Notes: generated by a model not told the origin, from the letters alone. 64,000 nt of DNA from Mastigamoeba balamuthi (GCA_902651635.1 CACRSC010001917.1:1043437-1107436), one strand, 5' to 3'. Counted from the stretch's first letter, positions 9,372-20,276 are shown. Program-made: numbers and translations.

Positions 9372-10069
9372 CTGCAGACCTCAGTGTCAGGCTTGAGGCG
9401 GGCCTTGTACCACCGCTGAAGGTTTGGCTTGTTGAAGATGCTGTTGAACGTGGTCTTGGCAACGTTCCCCAGGATGATCAGGAAGGGCCAGACGAGGTGG
9501 TATGTGCAGTATGCACTCTGGGAGCCGTCCTCATTGCGAAGCACCAACTTAAGCACAATGCACATGTACAGGTCGACGGTGTCCACATTGAATGTGCAAT
9601 TGTCCCTGGCGTCCTTATCATCGTGCATCTGCTCGACCTCCTTGAACCACCAAGCCCAGGGACCGGGGTCCTCTCCATGGCGTACGCCTGCACCGACCTG
9701 TGCCTTGGTGAACTGCATCATGTATGTGAACTCCCTCAACACGGTGCTCTGCAGGATGTACATGAAGTCCTTGAGCTTGTTGTGCATAAAGAGACGCTTG
9801 TCCTTGTTGCCGTCGAGGTCCAGGAACAGGCAATGCGTGGGCTGGGCCAGCTCGAACAGCATGAACGGCGTCATGGAGTCCTGCAGCCAGAAGGCACGTG
9901 CCATCTTGTTCATGAGGGTAGGCCACTCGGCCTGTAAGATGTCGTAGAATGTGCGTGTGATGCAGCACTGGAACGCCAGCCTCTGGCGATCATGGCGTGC
10001 TCCATGTCTGAGGGCGAAATGGTCGAGGAAGAGCTGGTCATCGCAGGAGTGCATGAGAGTGCTGCTCAT
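9372..10069 (-). CDS. Viral archaeo-eukaryotic primase part of primase-helicase
   Basis: Starting at MSSTLMHSCDD, the segment contains FLDLDGN (about residue 90), the metal-binding DxD motif of archaeo-eukaryotic (PrimPol-type) primases. A histidine/lysine-rich stretch and beta-rich core follow. In Nucleocytoviricota this domain is N-terminal to the D5 helicase, which is found here on the far side of the Ty3 insertion. The enzyme would have made primers for viral DNA replication. The gene is interrupted by the retrotransposon. Confidence 0.7.
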
Positions 10070-10280
10070 TCGTCTCGGTAGGCAGTGTGGACTGGGCAAC
10101 CAACTGCACGGTGTGGTGTTGGGATGTGCACTATTTTCCTGCCTAAAAAGAGTCACACCCCACAAATTCTGAGGTGGCGGCTCTTACATTACGGGTGGAA
10201 AATATCTAAGCGTCAGCAGCACAGGAGCAGACACCCGTGAAAAGGTTCACTTTATAATAAACAGTCTCAACAACACAGCC

Positions 10281-10860
10281 ATGAGTGCCCCCCTTTGCCT
10301 CTGTGATTCCGTCTGCATTCTGCGCCAGTGCAAGAAGGAGATGCCCAACAAGGAGCGCTGGTTCTACTCGTGCCCGGTCATGAACTGTCCGCACCAGAAG
10401 AAGGCATTCCAGTGGGCTGACATGATGCCATCGACCCTGCTCACAGCCGCAGCTGCACTGGGCCCAGTGCCCTTGTTCGCCCTGTTGTTCACCCCAATAT
10501 TCACTTCACCACTCTTGCTGCGCAAGAGGCCCATGAGGACGAGCCCGAGACGAAGGAGGCCCCAGCTCCTGATGCTGCCCCCGAGCCCGCAGATGTTCGC
10601 TCACGGCTGTGCGACATCAAGACCATACTCGACATCCTCACCAAGTCCGTGGTGTCCGTGGCCACACTCATCGGCAGGTCAGATGTGATCCTGTGCTGCC
10701 TTGACCAGCTCAAGACGAAGCAGGAGGCGTGACTCCAGTGCCAGGAGCAGCTTGATTCCAAGTTTGAGTCCACTGTGCAGGCACTTGTGTCTGTTGCCCT
10801 CCACAGTGGTGCCCCCTGCTCCCCCAAGGAAGAGGATTCTGCTTCCGATGAGGCCAAATG
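10281..10860 (+). CDS. Viral GRF-type zinc finger protein
   Basis: The N-terminus has C-x-C spacing, then PNKERWFYSC and a C..F.WAD ending, the hallmarks of the GRF zinc finger (zf-GRF), which binds single-stranded nucleic acid in DNA repair and topoisomerase proteins. A proline/serine-rich tail follows. It is transcribed divergently from the primase gene, with a TATA-like tttataataaa about 30 bp upstream. The later part of the locus may be decayed. Confidence 0.6.
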
Positions 10861-10872
10861 AAAACAATGTTG

Positions 10873-11250
10873 TTACTTGGATGCCTCTGGCTCAGGCTGT
10901 GCCTTCTTCTCAGGCTGAGTGGTCTTGGTGGGGATTATCATCTTATTAATGTGCCTGAGATGGACCCTGAGGTGAGGAGATGTGGAGTACAGGCCCATCA
11001 TGAACAGGCAGAACGAGCTGGGATCCTGGACGAGCCATGGCATGGCATTTGAGCAGAAGTGCGTGCCGACAGAGAGAATGCCAACATGGAGAAGCAGACT
11101 GAGTACATTGTCAAGCAGTGGTATGTTCTTGAGCAAGTCAGAGATGCACAGCCTCTCGTTGATAACAGTTGCCACTCTGTTTGAGAGCATCCCAATGACA
11201 TCTCCGGCTATCAGGGTCAGCGAGCTCTGGATGATCGGGTTGTCAGTCAT
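10873..11250 (-). CDS. Viral membrane protein, unknown
   Basis: 125 residues with two predicted hydrophobic helices in the middle (about 45-95) and a charged C-terminus rich in proline, glutamate and lysine. It lies just downstream of the packaging ATPase on the same strand. No family recognised. It looks whole. Confidence 0.5.
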   Translation of the reverse strand: MTDNPIIQSSLTLIAGDVIGMLSNRVATVINERLCISDLLKNIPLLDNVLSLLLHVGILSVGTHFCSNAMPWLVQDPSSFCLFMMGLYSTSPHLRVHLRHINKMIIPTKTTQPEKKAQPEPEASK

Positions 11251-11263
11251 CTCGTTCTCCTCT

Positions 11264-11950
11264 TTACCTGCATTTCAGAATTTCAGAGGTGGTCAACTTC
11301 TTGATGTCCTCAGCTGTCACGCATGTGGTGATGCCCTCCGCCTCATGCCTGCGCACATCCTTCTCGCATTTCCTCCGCTCGGCAAAAATGATCTTCTTCT
11401 GCTCGACTGAGCCCAGTGCATAGGTGGAGTCCTGCAGCTTGGTCTTATCGCCTATAGTCTTGAAGAAGTTCTGCATGATGTCGGCATTCAGGTTCGTCTG
11501 GATGGCCACGAGAGCGTTGTGCTCCACGCAGTACTTGGCCATTATGGCGCGGGCAAGGTCCTTTGTGGTGTTGTTCATGAAGTCTGCCCAGATGGACTCC
11601 TTGTTCCTGAATGTCTTCTGGTTGAAGATGACCGCCACATCCATGTTATCATGGATACAGGGCCTGATGGCCTTGGGGTCCTGGGTCATGAGAATGATGG
11701 AGATGAGGTGGTGCCTGCCCTCGATGACGAGCTTCCTGAATATGGGGTTGTCGTGCACCTTGGCAGAGATGACATTGTTGAGGATGACCAGTGCAGACCC
11801 CAGCTCTCTCGCTTTGTCAGAGGTCTTACCATACTTGGCAATGATAGCATCGTTGCACTCGATAAGTTTGGCAATGCACGAGGGGTACCACGAGTCAAAG
11901 GTGAATGCATCACTGACCAACTCATCCCAGTAGTGTGTGGATTGGGCCCG
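11264..11950 (-). CDS. Viral A32-like DNA-packaging ATPase (HerA/FtsK type)
   Basis: The segment has a Walker B-like strand (SALVILNN), then EGRHHLISIILMTQD about 25 residues later and IRPCIHDNMD. This is the signature of Nucleocytoviricota A32 and related virophage packaging ATPases, where GRH..(S)..Q is the sensor region after Walker B. These motors pump DNA into capsids. Only the C-terminal half is clear; the region with the P-loop was not recognised. The gene looks broken (about one break). Confidence in the family is good; its extent is less sure. Confidence 0.7.
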   Translation of the reverse strand, partial: RAQSTHYWDELVSDAFTFDSWYPSCIAKLIECNDAIIAKYGKTSDKARELGSALVILNNVISAKVHDNPIFRKLVIEGRHHLISIILMTQDPKAIRPCIHDNMDVAVIFNQKTFRNKESIWADFMNNTTKDLARAIMAKYCVEHNALVAIQTNLNADIMQNFFKTIGDKTKLQDSTYALGSVEQKKIIFAERRKCEKDVRRHEAEGITTCVTAEDIKKLTTSEILKCR

Positions 11951-12300
11951 AAGTTTGAAGTGAAGTACGCCAGGATCAGAGGGTCCTTCCAGGGCTTCAC
12001 AAAGTCAATCATCTGCAGATCCAGCTTTGCCTGAGTGAGCATATCCGACTTCTCCTTCAGGACCTTCATGCCCTCATTGGTCATGCTCACTGTAGCATTC
12101 AGGTTCAGCCCGTAGGCATTGAGTATGACCACATTCTTAACAATGGGCGGCATGCACTGGGCATTGTAGCCAATGGGAAACGTAACATCCTTGGAGTCGC
12201 TGATCTGGGAGTATATCTTGCCCCTGACCAGGCCCTCCAGGTGGGCACGGAAGGCCCTCATGGAGGAGAGTAGCTGGTGGTCAACTCCAGATGCAGTCAT
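11951..12300 (-). CDS. Upstream part of ATPase locus or separate viral gene
   Basis: About 115 residues from MTASGVDHQLL, rich in beta strands and hydrophobic positions, with no P-loop. It either belongs to the ATPase locus or is a neighbouring structural gene. A T-run motif in minus orientation (ttcttttttctca) lies just upstream of 12300, which supports a gene start here. Confidence 0.4.
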
Positions 12301-12338
12301 GTGTCTCTCTCTTTATTGGTATTCATGAGAAAAAAGAA

Positions 12339-12725
12339 TTATCCATCGCAGTTGTCTGTCTTAACGTCTATCCAGAGAAGGATGAACATGTCTGCAGGGA
12401 TGGCCAGGGGAGACGGATTCTCCCTGGGACCATAGAGCTCAACGGTGAACCTTCTGCACCACGATTGCGGTCTAAGATACAGATGCATGGGTGTGAACAG
12501 TGTAGCACAAGGAATCTGCAGCATGAACAGGTGGGCCCCAAAAGCCACAGACCTCGTCTCGAAGCAGCCAGTGAACTTCAGCTGTATGAAGGGCAGGAAT
12601 CCCAAGGGGTACTTGTTCAGATCCCAGTGCGTGATGCAGGCAGTCTTGATGTTGCTGTAGATATCACTGGGCAGCTCTACATTCATGGACTGGGCGGAGA
12701 TGTTCAGGAATACGAGGTGCTTCAT
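12339..12725 (-). CDS. Viral beta-rich protein, candidate capsid component
   Basis: 128 residues starting MKHLVFLNIS with alternating hydrophobic/polar stretches typical of a beta sandwich, and no membrane segment. It sits next to the packaging ATPase, where capsid genes are often found in this virus group. A minor capsid (penton-like single jelly-roll) protein is one possibility, but no diagnostic motif is present. It has a T-run motif upstream and looks whole. Confidence 0.45.
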   Translation of the reverse strand: MKHLVFLNISAQSMNVELPSDIYSNIKTACITHWDLNKYPLGFLPFIQLKFTGCFETRSVAFGAHLFMLQIPCATLFTPMHLYLRPQSWCRRFTVELYGPRENPSPLAIPADMFILLWIDVKTDNCDG

Positions 12726-12732
12726 TCTCTCT

Positions 12733-12924
12733 TCATGGCCACCTAAGGAAAAACAGGAGATCCTCATACCACAGATACCCATTAAGACATCTCTGCTTCA
12801 CGTGTCCAGGCTCTCTTCCTGGATTTGGAGGCAGTGTGGGCATGTAGTCTTTGGCCTCTGGCCTGTAGTACAGGTACATGGATATGACATTGAGGACGTA
12901 GAGATCCCACACAGACAGAGCCAT
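12733..12924 (-). CDS. Viral small membrane protein
   Basis: 63 residues: an N-terminal hydrophobic helix (LYVLNVISMYLYY) followed by a proline-rich basic tail. It is divergent from the gene at 12958 with only about 33 bp between, which contains T-run/A-run promoter-like motifs serving both directions. Function unknown. Confidence 0.4.
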   Translation of the reverse strand: MALSVWDLYVLNVISMYLYYRPEAKDYMPTLPPNPGREPGHVKQRCLNGYLWYEDLLFFLRWP

Positions 12925-12957
12925 TTTCTAAAAGAACATCTTAGGAAAAGAAGTAAG

Positions 12958-13074
12958 ATGAACCGGTTTGAGGAAATCATATTGCGTCTCGTCAGGGACA
13001 TTGCACAGCTCGCAGAGGAGATTGAGAGGCAGAAGAGCATCGACATGGCCCGGGATGACTCCTTCAACAGGTGA
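12958..13074 (+). CDS. Viral short helical protein
   Basis: 38 residues beginning MNRFEEIILRLV, predicted as an amphipathic helix with coiled-coil heptads. The motif ttttcta lies about 30 bp upstream. Helical sequence seems to continue after it, so it may be part of a longer, broken gene. Confidence 0.35.
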   Translation: MNRFEEIILRLVRDIAQLAEEIERQKSIDMARDDSFNR

Positions 13075-13141
13075 TTGACATCTGTGGAGAAGATGCTGAA
13101 AGAGCTCATGCATCATGACTTTCTGACAGAGAAACTGAAGG

Positions 13142-13681
13142 ATGTCCGAGGTCAGAGGAACATTTGAGTGGATCAACCCCTGGTTCATGCACAACAAGCT
13201 CGGCAGAGATATGATCCTTGTGTCCAACTTCATGCTCATGATGAACATGAATGTGAGGCTTGCGGGCACAAGTGATGCTGAGCTGGAGGCACTGTCAGAG
13301 CCGCTGTACAACATGGCCCAGGAGATGTTCGACGGGTCTGAGCATCTCTCCAGATTCGCGCAGTTTGGAACTCAGGAGAGGCGTGATCCACTGATAAACA
13401 AGTACGTGTTCTTGCCTGACCCCACCAGGACATGGGGGACCGAGCTCGTGGTGGACTACAAGGTGACAGCCAGTGCAGAGATCGGGCACAACACTCGTGG
13501 GTCAAGACTGCACATGCACGTGGGCATCAAGATCAGGCACCACTTGTACGTGAAGCTGGACCACGATCTGATTTTTGAGAAGGCAAACAGATTCCTGGAA
13601 TCCGTCGACTATTCATACCCCATAAAGTATCTGCACATATCTAGTCGCCCTCCCTTCCTCGAGGATTATCTGAACAAGTGA
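13142..13681 (+). CDS. Viral protein with HxH motif, unknown function
   Basis: 179 residues. The middle contains SRLHMHVGIKIRHH, a beta strand with HxH flanked by basic residues, and C-terminal tyrosines follow about 30-45 residues later. The pattern recalls HUH nucleases but lacks clear flanking motifs, so that function is not claimed. It is the first well-formed gene of the plus-strand run to 19.3 kb, which otherwise looks structural. It looks whole. Confidence 0.5.
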   Translation: MSEVRGTFEWINPWFMHNKLGRDMILVSNFMLMMNMNVRLAGTSDAELEALSEPLYNMAQEMFDGSEHLSRFAQFGTQERRDPLINKYVFLPDPTRTWGTELVVDYKVTASAEIGHNTRGSRLHMHVGIKIRHHLYVKLDHDLIFEKANRFLESVDYSYPIKYLHISSRPPFLEDYLNK

Positions 13682-13699
13682 CGTGTCGGACTTCATTTC

Positions 13700-14311
13700 A
13701 TAACAACACCTCTGAGTGTCAAGTGTCCTCATGTTCAACATCGTGCACGAAGTCAAGCTGCAGCTCTGCCAGTAGACCGGAGAGACCATTAAGAAGCGCT
13801 TCTGCTGCTCCGGGACAAGGGCTGGACGGGCTGCTACGGGGTGCTGGGCATTGTCATCTCGGCCATCATGCAGAACGGGAATCAGAGCAAGCTGATGCCT
13901 GACAAGATCAATGAGCTGATCGACATCTTTGAGGCCAGTCTGCGCAGGGAGCCGGGCTTTGAGCAGACCAAGTTCACCATCATACCTGTGCCGTCCTATA
14001 AGCTGCTGAAGACCTGGGGCAGGAACCTGTCACTGCAGGAGTTCCATCAGCAGTACCAGCATGACGAGAGTGTTGAGATCTACAGACAGGTCATTCCTGA
14101 CAAGACGTACATAGAGACCTTTGTGGACGTGAACAAGACGGATGTCCCTGTACCCCCTGCGCAAGTCCCAATCGAAGATGACAGTGTCTCAGACTCGGAC
14201 CCCGAGAGGCAGCCGAATGCGCCCAAGTGCTGGTGGAGAAGCCTGTTCTCCATCATGGGCAAGACAGAGCTCAAGGCGTGCATTCAGATGCCCTGCTGCT
14301 CGCCAGCATGA
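13700..14311 (+). CDS. Viral protein, unknown
   Basis: The readable part, from MLGIVISAIMQN on, has about 156 residues: a helical N-terminal half and an acidic Ser/Asp-rich linker (residues 110-130). No family recognised. The locus seems broken near its start. Confidence 0.35.
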
Positions 14312-14680
14312 GTGCAGTTCCTGTGCACTCATGCCTCGAAGACTTCGTGCCCGGAGGTCATGATCGTGTACCTGCATCCTGCCCAGGATACTGTCCTTGG
14401 GCTAAGGAATCTGAAGGACTGGGGCGAGGACGGGAATAAGGCAGCGTCCCACCTTCTGGGCAAGTGCATGGTGTTTGGTGACTGCATGGTGCTGTACAAG
14501 AACAAGATCCATGAGAGGAAGAAAAGGACAGCATCTGAGAAGCCTGAGCAAGCGCCAGTCCTGAAGAAGGTGCAGACAGAGGCCTTTGTACCCAGCACTC
14601 CTGTGAACACACCTGCCCCTGCAGATGTTCCTTCCAGGGACGAGCTGGTGGACTCCATCATGGCAGCTCTGGACAACTGA
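14312..14680 (+). CDS. Viral protein, unknown
   Basis: About 107-122 residues; the likely start is the methionine at 14360 (MIVYLHPAQD). It has a compact hydrophobic N-terminal half, a KKRTASEKPEQ basic segment and a Pro/Ala-rich tail ending in an amphipathic helix. It could be a DNA-binding or scaffold component. No family recognised. Confidence 0.4.
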   Translation: MQFLCTHASKTSCPEVMIVYLHPAQDTVLGLRNLKDWGEDGNKAASHLLGKCMVFGDCMVLYKNKIHERKKRTASEKPEQAPVLKKVQTEAFVPSTPVNTPAPADVPSRDELVDSIMAALDN

Positions 14681-14718
14681 AATACACTGCAGTGCTTTTT
14701 CTAACCCGAGAGTTAAAG

Positions 14719-15420
14719 ATGTCTGGAGCCTATCTGCTTAATTTCAGGCACCCGGACAGAACCAAGTACAACAGGACAGCAACCAACTATGGCGGAGAGG
14801 AGCCCAGCGAGCATGACATTGTTCCTCCAGCCCCACTCGGGCATGCAAAGGACCATGTGATGGCCCCTGGAGCCTCCACCATGTTCAGCCTCAGCAGAGT
14901 CACCCCGATTGACGTGGACTCACTGGGCATCAACTTCGTGTTTAAGTCGGGCACAGCATGAAAGAACACAGCCAAGTACATTGAGGCAAGGCTGAACGAG
15001 GCACTCCGATCTCCCAATGCAAGTGTTTGAAGGACAGCACAGGTGCGCACTGTAGCGCTGAGCTTTGCCCTGGAGAAGATCTTTAACATGGAGTCTGATG
15101 CAGAGAGCCTGCACAAGTTTGTGTGGGACTTCATCTCGTGGGGCCTGGGCAGGCCTCACAACTGCAAGGATGCAGAGAACTCATACTGGCTGAAGGTGGT
15201 GCTGGATGGTGAGGCAGAGTGGGACCTCATGAGGCACAACATCTTTGCCCACGATGAGACCTGCATGGAGTTTGTCAAGATGTTTATCGAGCTTTGCAAC
15301 CAGTTCAAGAAGCAGAAGATGATACTGAAGATGAACGGACCCCTGGGGGGAAGCAGCAAGAAGCGCAACGGTCTGATGCAGGCCTTCCTGTACTACAAGT
15401 ACATCATGCGGGGGAAATGA
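14719..15420 (+). CDS. Viral structural or regulatory protein, unknown
   Basis: Begins MSGAYLLNFRHPD. A T-run motif (gctttttctaa) lies 22 bp upstream, the same spacing as before other genes of the block. The second half is helical and ends in a basic cluster (SSKKRNG..KYIMRGK). The gene looks broken (about one break). No family recognised. Confidence 0.4.
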
Positions 15421-15670
15421 ACGAGGATTTCATGGTGGATGCAGAGCAGCTGTTCCAGAACCCAGAGGCTGTGGACGATGATGAGGAAGAGCCCTCTGAT
15501 GATGGAGAGGACAGAGAGGAAGAAGAGATTGACCTCGGTGTGGGAGGTACTGCCCAGGCCCGGATGCACCCAGTGGAGACAGGGAGCTTCCATCAGAGCC
15601 CCACACCATGCAGTTCAATCCACCACCTCTGCCATCGAATGTGCCCAGGGGAGGCACACAAACCGTGACT
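15417..15670 (+). CDS. Viral acidic protein
   Basis: Its start codon overlaps the end of the previous gene, suggesting a compact transcription unit. About half of the first 45 residues are Asp or Glu, with no folded domain evident. Such proteins often act as chaperones for basic core proteins or as scaffold. The 3' boundary is uncertain because the next gene overlaps. Confidence 0.35.
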
Positions 15671-18600
15671 GCTGTGATGCCCCAGGAGCTGGTGGATTCC
15701 ATAAAGTGCATGGAGCTCAACCTGAATGTGGTGCTCACACAGCATGCGTCAGAGACCAGAAGTGACCACGACAAGGAGATCCACGAGATTCTTGTGGGAA
15801 TCAAGCGAGCCATCCCCGTTCCAGCCCCCGAGAATCCCAAAGACCTCACCAACCTGAATGCTACTCTGGACAAGTTCCTCATGAAGCTGGGGAAGAACCT
15901 GCCCAAGTGGGCCAACACACTTCTCGTGGATGCCTCAGCTATTTGCATGTCGATTCAGGGTCTGAGAGGCAGTCTCGGTAAAGCCCACAAGCAGGTCATG
16001 GACAAACTGCAGAGCATTGACATGACTCTCAGCCAGCAAGGAACAGCCCTGGGTGTCATCACGCAAATGGCATTGAGCACCAACACTGGTCTCGCTCAAC
16101 TGTGGGATGCACTGAACAAGTGAGCAGCTGGGGAAGAAAGCAGCAAGACCGTCGCCAGTATCCAGGCCAGCATTGACAGGTTCGCCTCGAGCATGAACAC
16201 ACTGGGCAGGACAGAGTTCACTACCATCAAGGGGCTTCTGGATGACATCAAGAGGAGGGAAATTCCTGTGGACACGAGCACGATCACCAAGCACATCATG
16301 AAGCTGCAAAGGCAGAACGAGGATGCTGTGAGAGACATCATGGACATCATATCAAAGTCCATGATGAGCACACTGGGCACATGGTTCGACAATCTCAAGG
16401 AGTACTTTTAGGGCCATTGTACTGCCGATTAGGCCAACAGGGCCAAGGTGCAGGAGAACCTCAACGAGCTCATACAGAGGGTTAAGGCACTGCAGGTCGA
16501 GGCTCTCTCCCCTGCCAACTCTGAGGTGGATCACATTCAGGCCATCGTGGACAATCTCATGGGTCTGTCACTCGTTTCGCAGGCACAGACAGGGACTATT
16601 AACCAACTGAAGGAGGCAATCCAGAACATGGACATCAAGGTTGACTTCTCAGATCTGAACAGCAGCTTGGCCAGAGTCCAGGCTGAACAGAAACACCTGG
16701 GCAAGAAGTACGAGAGCGAGACAGAGAAGGTTAACAGGGCCATCCAGGCCATGAAGGAAGAGCTGCAAAAACTGCCCAAGATGCATGACACCACAGAGCT
16801 CGACAAGTTGATCAAGAGACTGGAGAATGCCACAGGTGCAACAGAGGAGCAGAAGCGAATGATCAGTGGCATCATCACAGATCTCAGATCACTGGCATCA
16901 AATCGCAGGCAGAGAAGCTTGAGGCACAAGTCAAAGCACTGATGAAGGTGTCCGACTCTTTGACATCTGCTCCGAAGAACATCAAGGAGGCACTGTTAGA
17001 GGGCTCGGCAGCCATGACCCGTGCATCAACCAAGCTGAAAACCACCACAGCAGGCATGAAGTCATTGACACAGAAGGCTGATTTCACTCTTGAAACCATG
17101 AAGAAGACACTGAAGAATGTCCCAGACATGCAGGTATACATGGAGAACCTGGAGAAGCTGGGCAATCTCTTTAGTCAAGGAGAGGCCCAGAGGAAGGCCA
17201 TGGACAAGGTGGTGGAGCAACTGAAGAAGAACTTGTCACCAGAGGCAGTCAAACAGGTGGCCGACACACTGAACCAGAACCTGATGACCAATTTCAGAGG
17301 CAAGCTCACAACCACAGAAATGATCAAGAGTATCAAGGATGCTCTCAGCAGGATTCCCTCACTGGCAGAGTGGGAGAGCATGAAGATGGCAATTGCCTCT
17401 GCAGAGAACAAGTATGACATCATAAACAGGCTGATAAGCAGCCTGGAGAAAGACATCAAGAACCAGAAATGAAACAGCCCATCCTTCACGAATCTGGAGA
17501 AGGAGTTCTCAAACCTGAGGAACATGCTGGACAACTTCAAGACCTTGTTGGGGATTGAGCAAGCCACCACTGTATGGAAAGATAGAACATGCAGTCTGGA
17601 GAGACTGCTGAAGGACGCTAAGGAACAGCTAGAGAAGACAGGCAAGGTAACAGAAAGCACCAGAAAGAGCATTGGCAGTGCAGTCAAAGACCTCAAGGAC
17701 ATGTCCAGCAGCATCTCTGATGACATGAAGCTGGTTATCGAGCAGGTGAAGGAAGTACAGGTATCGCAGAATAAAAGCATTGAGAATGTCAAGGAAGACG
17801 TCACAGAACGCCTCAGGCAGGCAGAGGAGGTGATCAAGGATGCCTCTGAATCATCTGAGAGGCTCTTTGGCACGGTTGCGGATACCTTGACAACAGTCCA
17901 GAGAAGAATGAAGGGTCACATCTCAGATGCAAAGGAAGGCATGCAGGAGTCCATCAAAACTGCTAAGAAGGACATGAAGAGCAGCATCGGGAGGGCACAG
18001 AAGAACATCAGTGAGTCCACAGCCATGATGCAGAAGACGTTTGATGATGGCATGCAGAAACTCAGTAGCACCCAGACGAAGATTGATGCACTGCTGAAGG
18101 AGGGCGGCAATGTGTACGGCTCAGTGAATGCCCTGGTGGAAAGGTACAGGCAGGTAGCAGACAACATAGGGCAGAAAGAGAGCCTGTCAGCAAAACTGCA
18201 GGAGAAGGAGGATCACATTATCAGTCTTCTCGAAGCCCAGGCGAAACTCAAGCTGCAGAATGAGAAGGAGATCAGGAAGCTGAAGACAGAGCTGAAGACT
18301 CTCAGCAGAGAGAAGGATAGCAAGGTCAGCAAGGCCAAGAAGGACATCATCGCAGAGCAGTACAAGTTCATTTTTGAGTGCATGACCATGCTGTTCAACC
18401 ATGCCACTCTCATGCAGCAGGAGATGGCCAAGCTGGGCAAGCTGAGGAACACAATCGCCTCCCTGCAGGATGAGAAGAAGGAGAAGAAGATGAAGCTGAG
18501 CTCTGCAGAAAGCCAGCTGCTCGTGAAGGCATCAGAGTACCAGGAGCTTCTCGCCAAGTTCCAGACCGTGTCAGAGGAGCATGATCACCTGAAGCAGCCA

Positions 18601-19272
18601 CAGAGTGAGGAGACTGTGACCTTCAACAAGGCCTCTGTGAACCCAGCACCTGATGCCACAAGTGCCGACCCCCAGAGAAGGAAGGACGGCGATGACGGCG
18701 GAGCAGGTGGAGCACTGAGCACTGCAATGGACACCAGTGTGCCGCAGAGGGAGGAAGGCAGAACAGTGAGCCACAAGAGACCCAGGGTGAAGGAGCCAGG
18801 TGAGCTTGACAGAGACGAGAGCTGTATGGCCAAGATAGCCAATGACATCTATAAGTACCTGCAGAAGATGAGCCCAGGGAAGAATGGTGACGACTCTGCC
18901 AAGCAGATCAGAGGCATCCAGGAGAGACTGACAATGAGCAAATACATGTCCTTGGACATGAAGACGGTGCTGCAACAGGCCATCCTGCCAATGCTGACCA
19001 ATGCCCAGTTCACGGTAGAGGTTGCACTGGCGTCTTCGGAAGACTTCCTTACAAGCCTGAAGAATGCCACTCTGCTGCCCTGGATCAAGAGAAGTGTGTA
19101 TCGTGACCGTTCGTGGGACAAGCTGTTGTCCGTGAAGAGGTTCGCCATCCTGAAGCTTCTCAAGTTCTACAGTCTGGCCTCTGTGCAGTCAAAGAAGTCT
19201 CTGCTGATAAAGGACAGGCCCATTACTAACATGGAATCTCTGCGGACGGAGCAGGGAGCACAGGCTCTGTGA
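15608..19272 (+). CDS. Viral long coiled-coil structural region
   Basis: Over 3.6 kb the translated sequence is almost wholly heptad-repeat coiled coil rich in Lys, Glu, Gln, Leu and Met, split into about five readable segments; the longest, 582 residues, is 17524-19272. The last 150 residues leave the coiled coil and form a folded helical C-terminus, after an acidic Gly/Pro-rich linker with KRPRVKEP. A single very long scaffold, tether or tape-measure-like protein is likely. The locus is broken in about four places. No family recognised. Confidence 0.5.
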
Positions 19273-19439
19273 AACAGGAAGATCAAGTTCAATCTGAGCA
19301 CGCGCCAAGGAAAGCCCATGGAATTGGGGAGGCCCACGAGAGAGGATGAGGTGACTCACACCCTGGCTAAGCTGTTTCCAAGTGCAGGCACACACACAGC
19401 GGTGGAAGCACCGAGGGAGGCACCCATTGTTCTGTGACC

Positions 19440-20243
19440 CTAAGAACAATAACGTATTTTTGGTCTTTTGATGACAGTAGAGTGGGTAAAGGGGAGGTCG
19501 AGCTCAGCACACATCTTCTCCATGACATCGTCCAGGGCGTGCAGCTTGGCATGAAAGTGGGGAAGTGGGAACTCGTGGTGAAACCTCCAGTCATCCCATA
19601 TCTCGAGCTGCTTGCGGGTCACGTAGTTGTAGGAGATGAAGTTGTGGCACTCGTGCAGGCCCTTGCAGGAGATGGACTTGGGCATGGAGGCCTTGTGGAA
19701 CTTGAAGGAGTGGACGAGAAGGGCGAAGGAGCTTTTGGCCCACTCCATAAACTCGAGCAGGGGCTCGTCGTAGTTCACGTTCAGGTTGAGCTTCCAGAGG
19801 ATGCTCTTCCAGCGCTTACGGTACTTGTTGAGGCCCACGGCATGGCAGATGAGGATCATAAAAGCTCGAGTGAGATCTTCTTTGGCCCCATAGACTCCAG
19901 TTTCTGCCTCCTGCACAATGCAGTCCCAGTCGCGCAGAGGTATTTGAGGGTCCTGATACCTTCACTGGCTGAGGCACTCATTGTGGTGGAACTTCTTCTT
20001 ATAGTGACCCACAGAGGGTACAGCACGTGTGTGCACAAAGCAGTTGCAAAGGTGATAAGGGCAGTGAGCAAACAGATCAACATGCTGCACAGAAGCGACA
20101 AGGCTGAAAGCGCGAGAAGAACGGTCAATCCACCCGCAGGCAGTGCACACGAGGCAACACTCATCATTCTCAATGAAAGTGGTGTCAGATAAACAGACAG
20201 CGCAGGGGCGGGTCTCGGTGAAGCAGAATTCCATGTTCAACAA
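19440..20243 (-). CDS. Viral late transcription factor 3-like protein (VLTF3, poxvirus A1L family)
   Basis: The N-terminal part has a zinc ribbon with paired cysteines (CAVCL, then CTACG about 20 residues on), followed later by YKKKFHHNECLSQ, matching the YKR.nHF.e.L.q segment of VLTF3. The C-terminal part has ISYNYVTRKQLE, then FPLPHFHAKLHALD and a helix ending LDLPFTHS, matching the NYNYVLhKL..FPLLKSreKL..WPFipS tail of the family. VLTF3 directs late gene transcription in Nucleocytoviricota. The gene looks broken (about one break). Presence of VLTF3 is strong evidence for the virus phylum. Confidence 0.75.
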
Positions 20244-20276
20244 AGACGTTGAATAGTGTTTTGATGATATCTTCTC

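Noticed and set aside
12339-12725. Major capsid protein candidate
   Set aside because: Too short for a double jelly-roll capsid protein and without a diagnostic motif; kept only as a beta-rich structural candidate.
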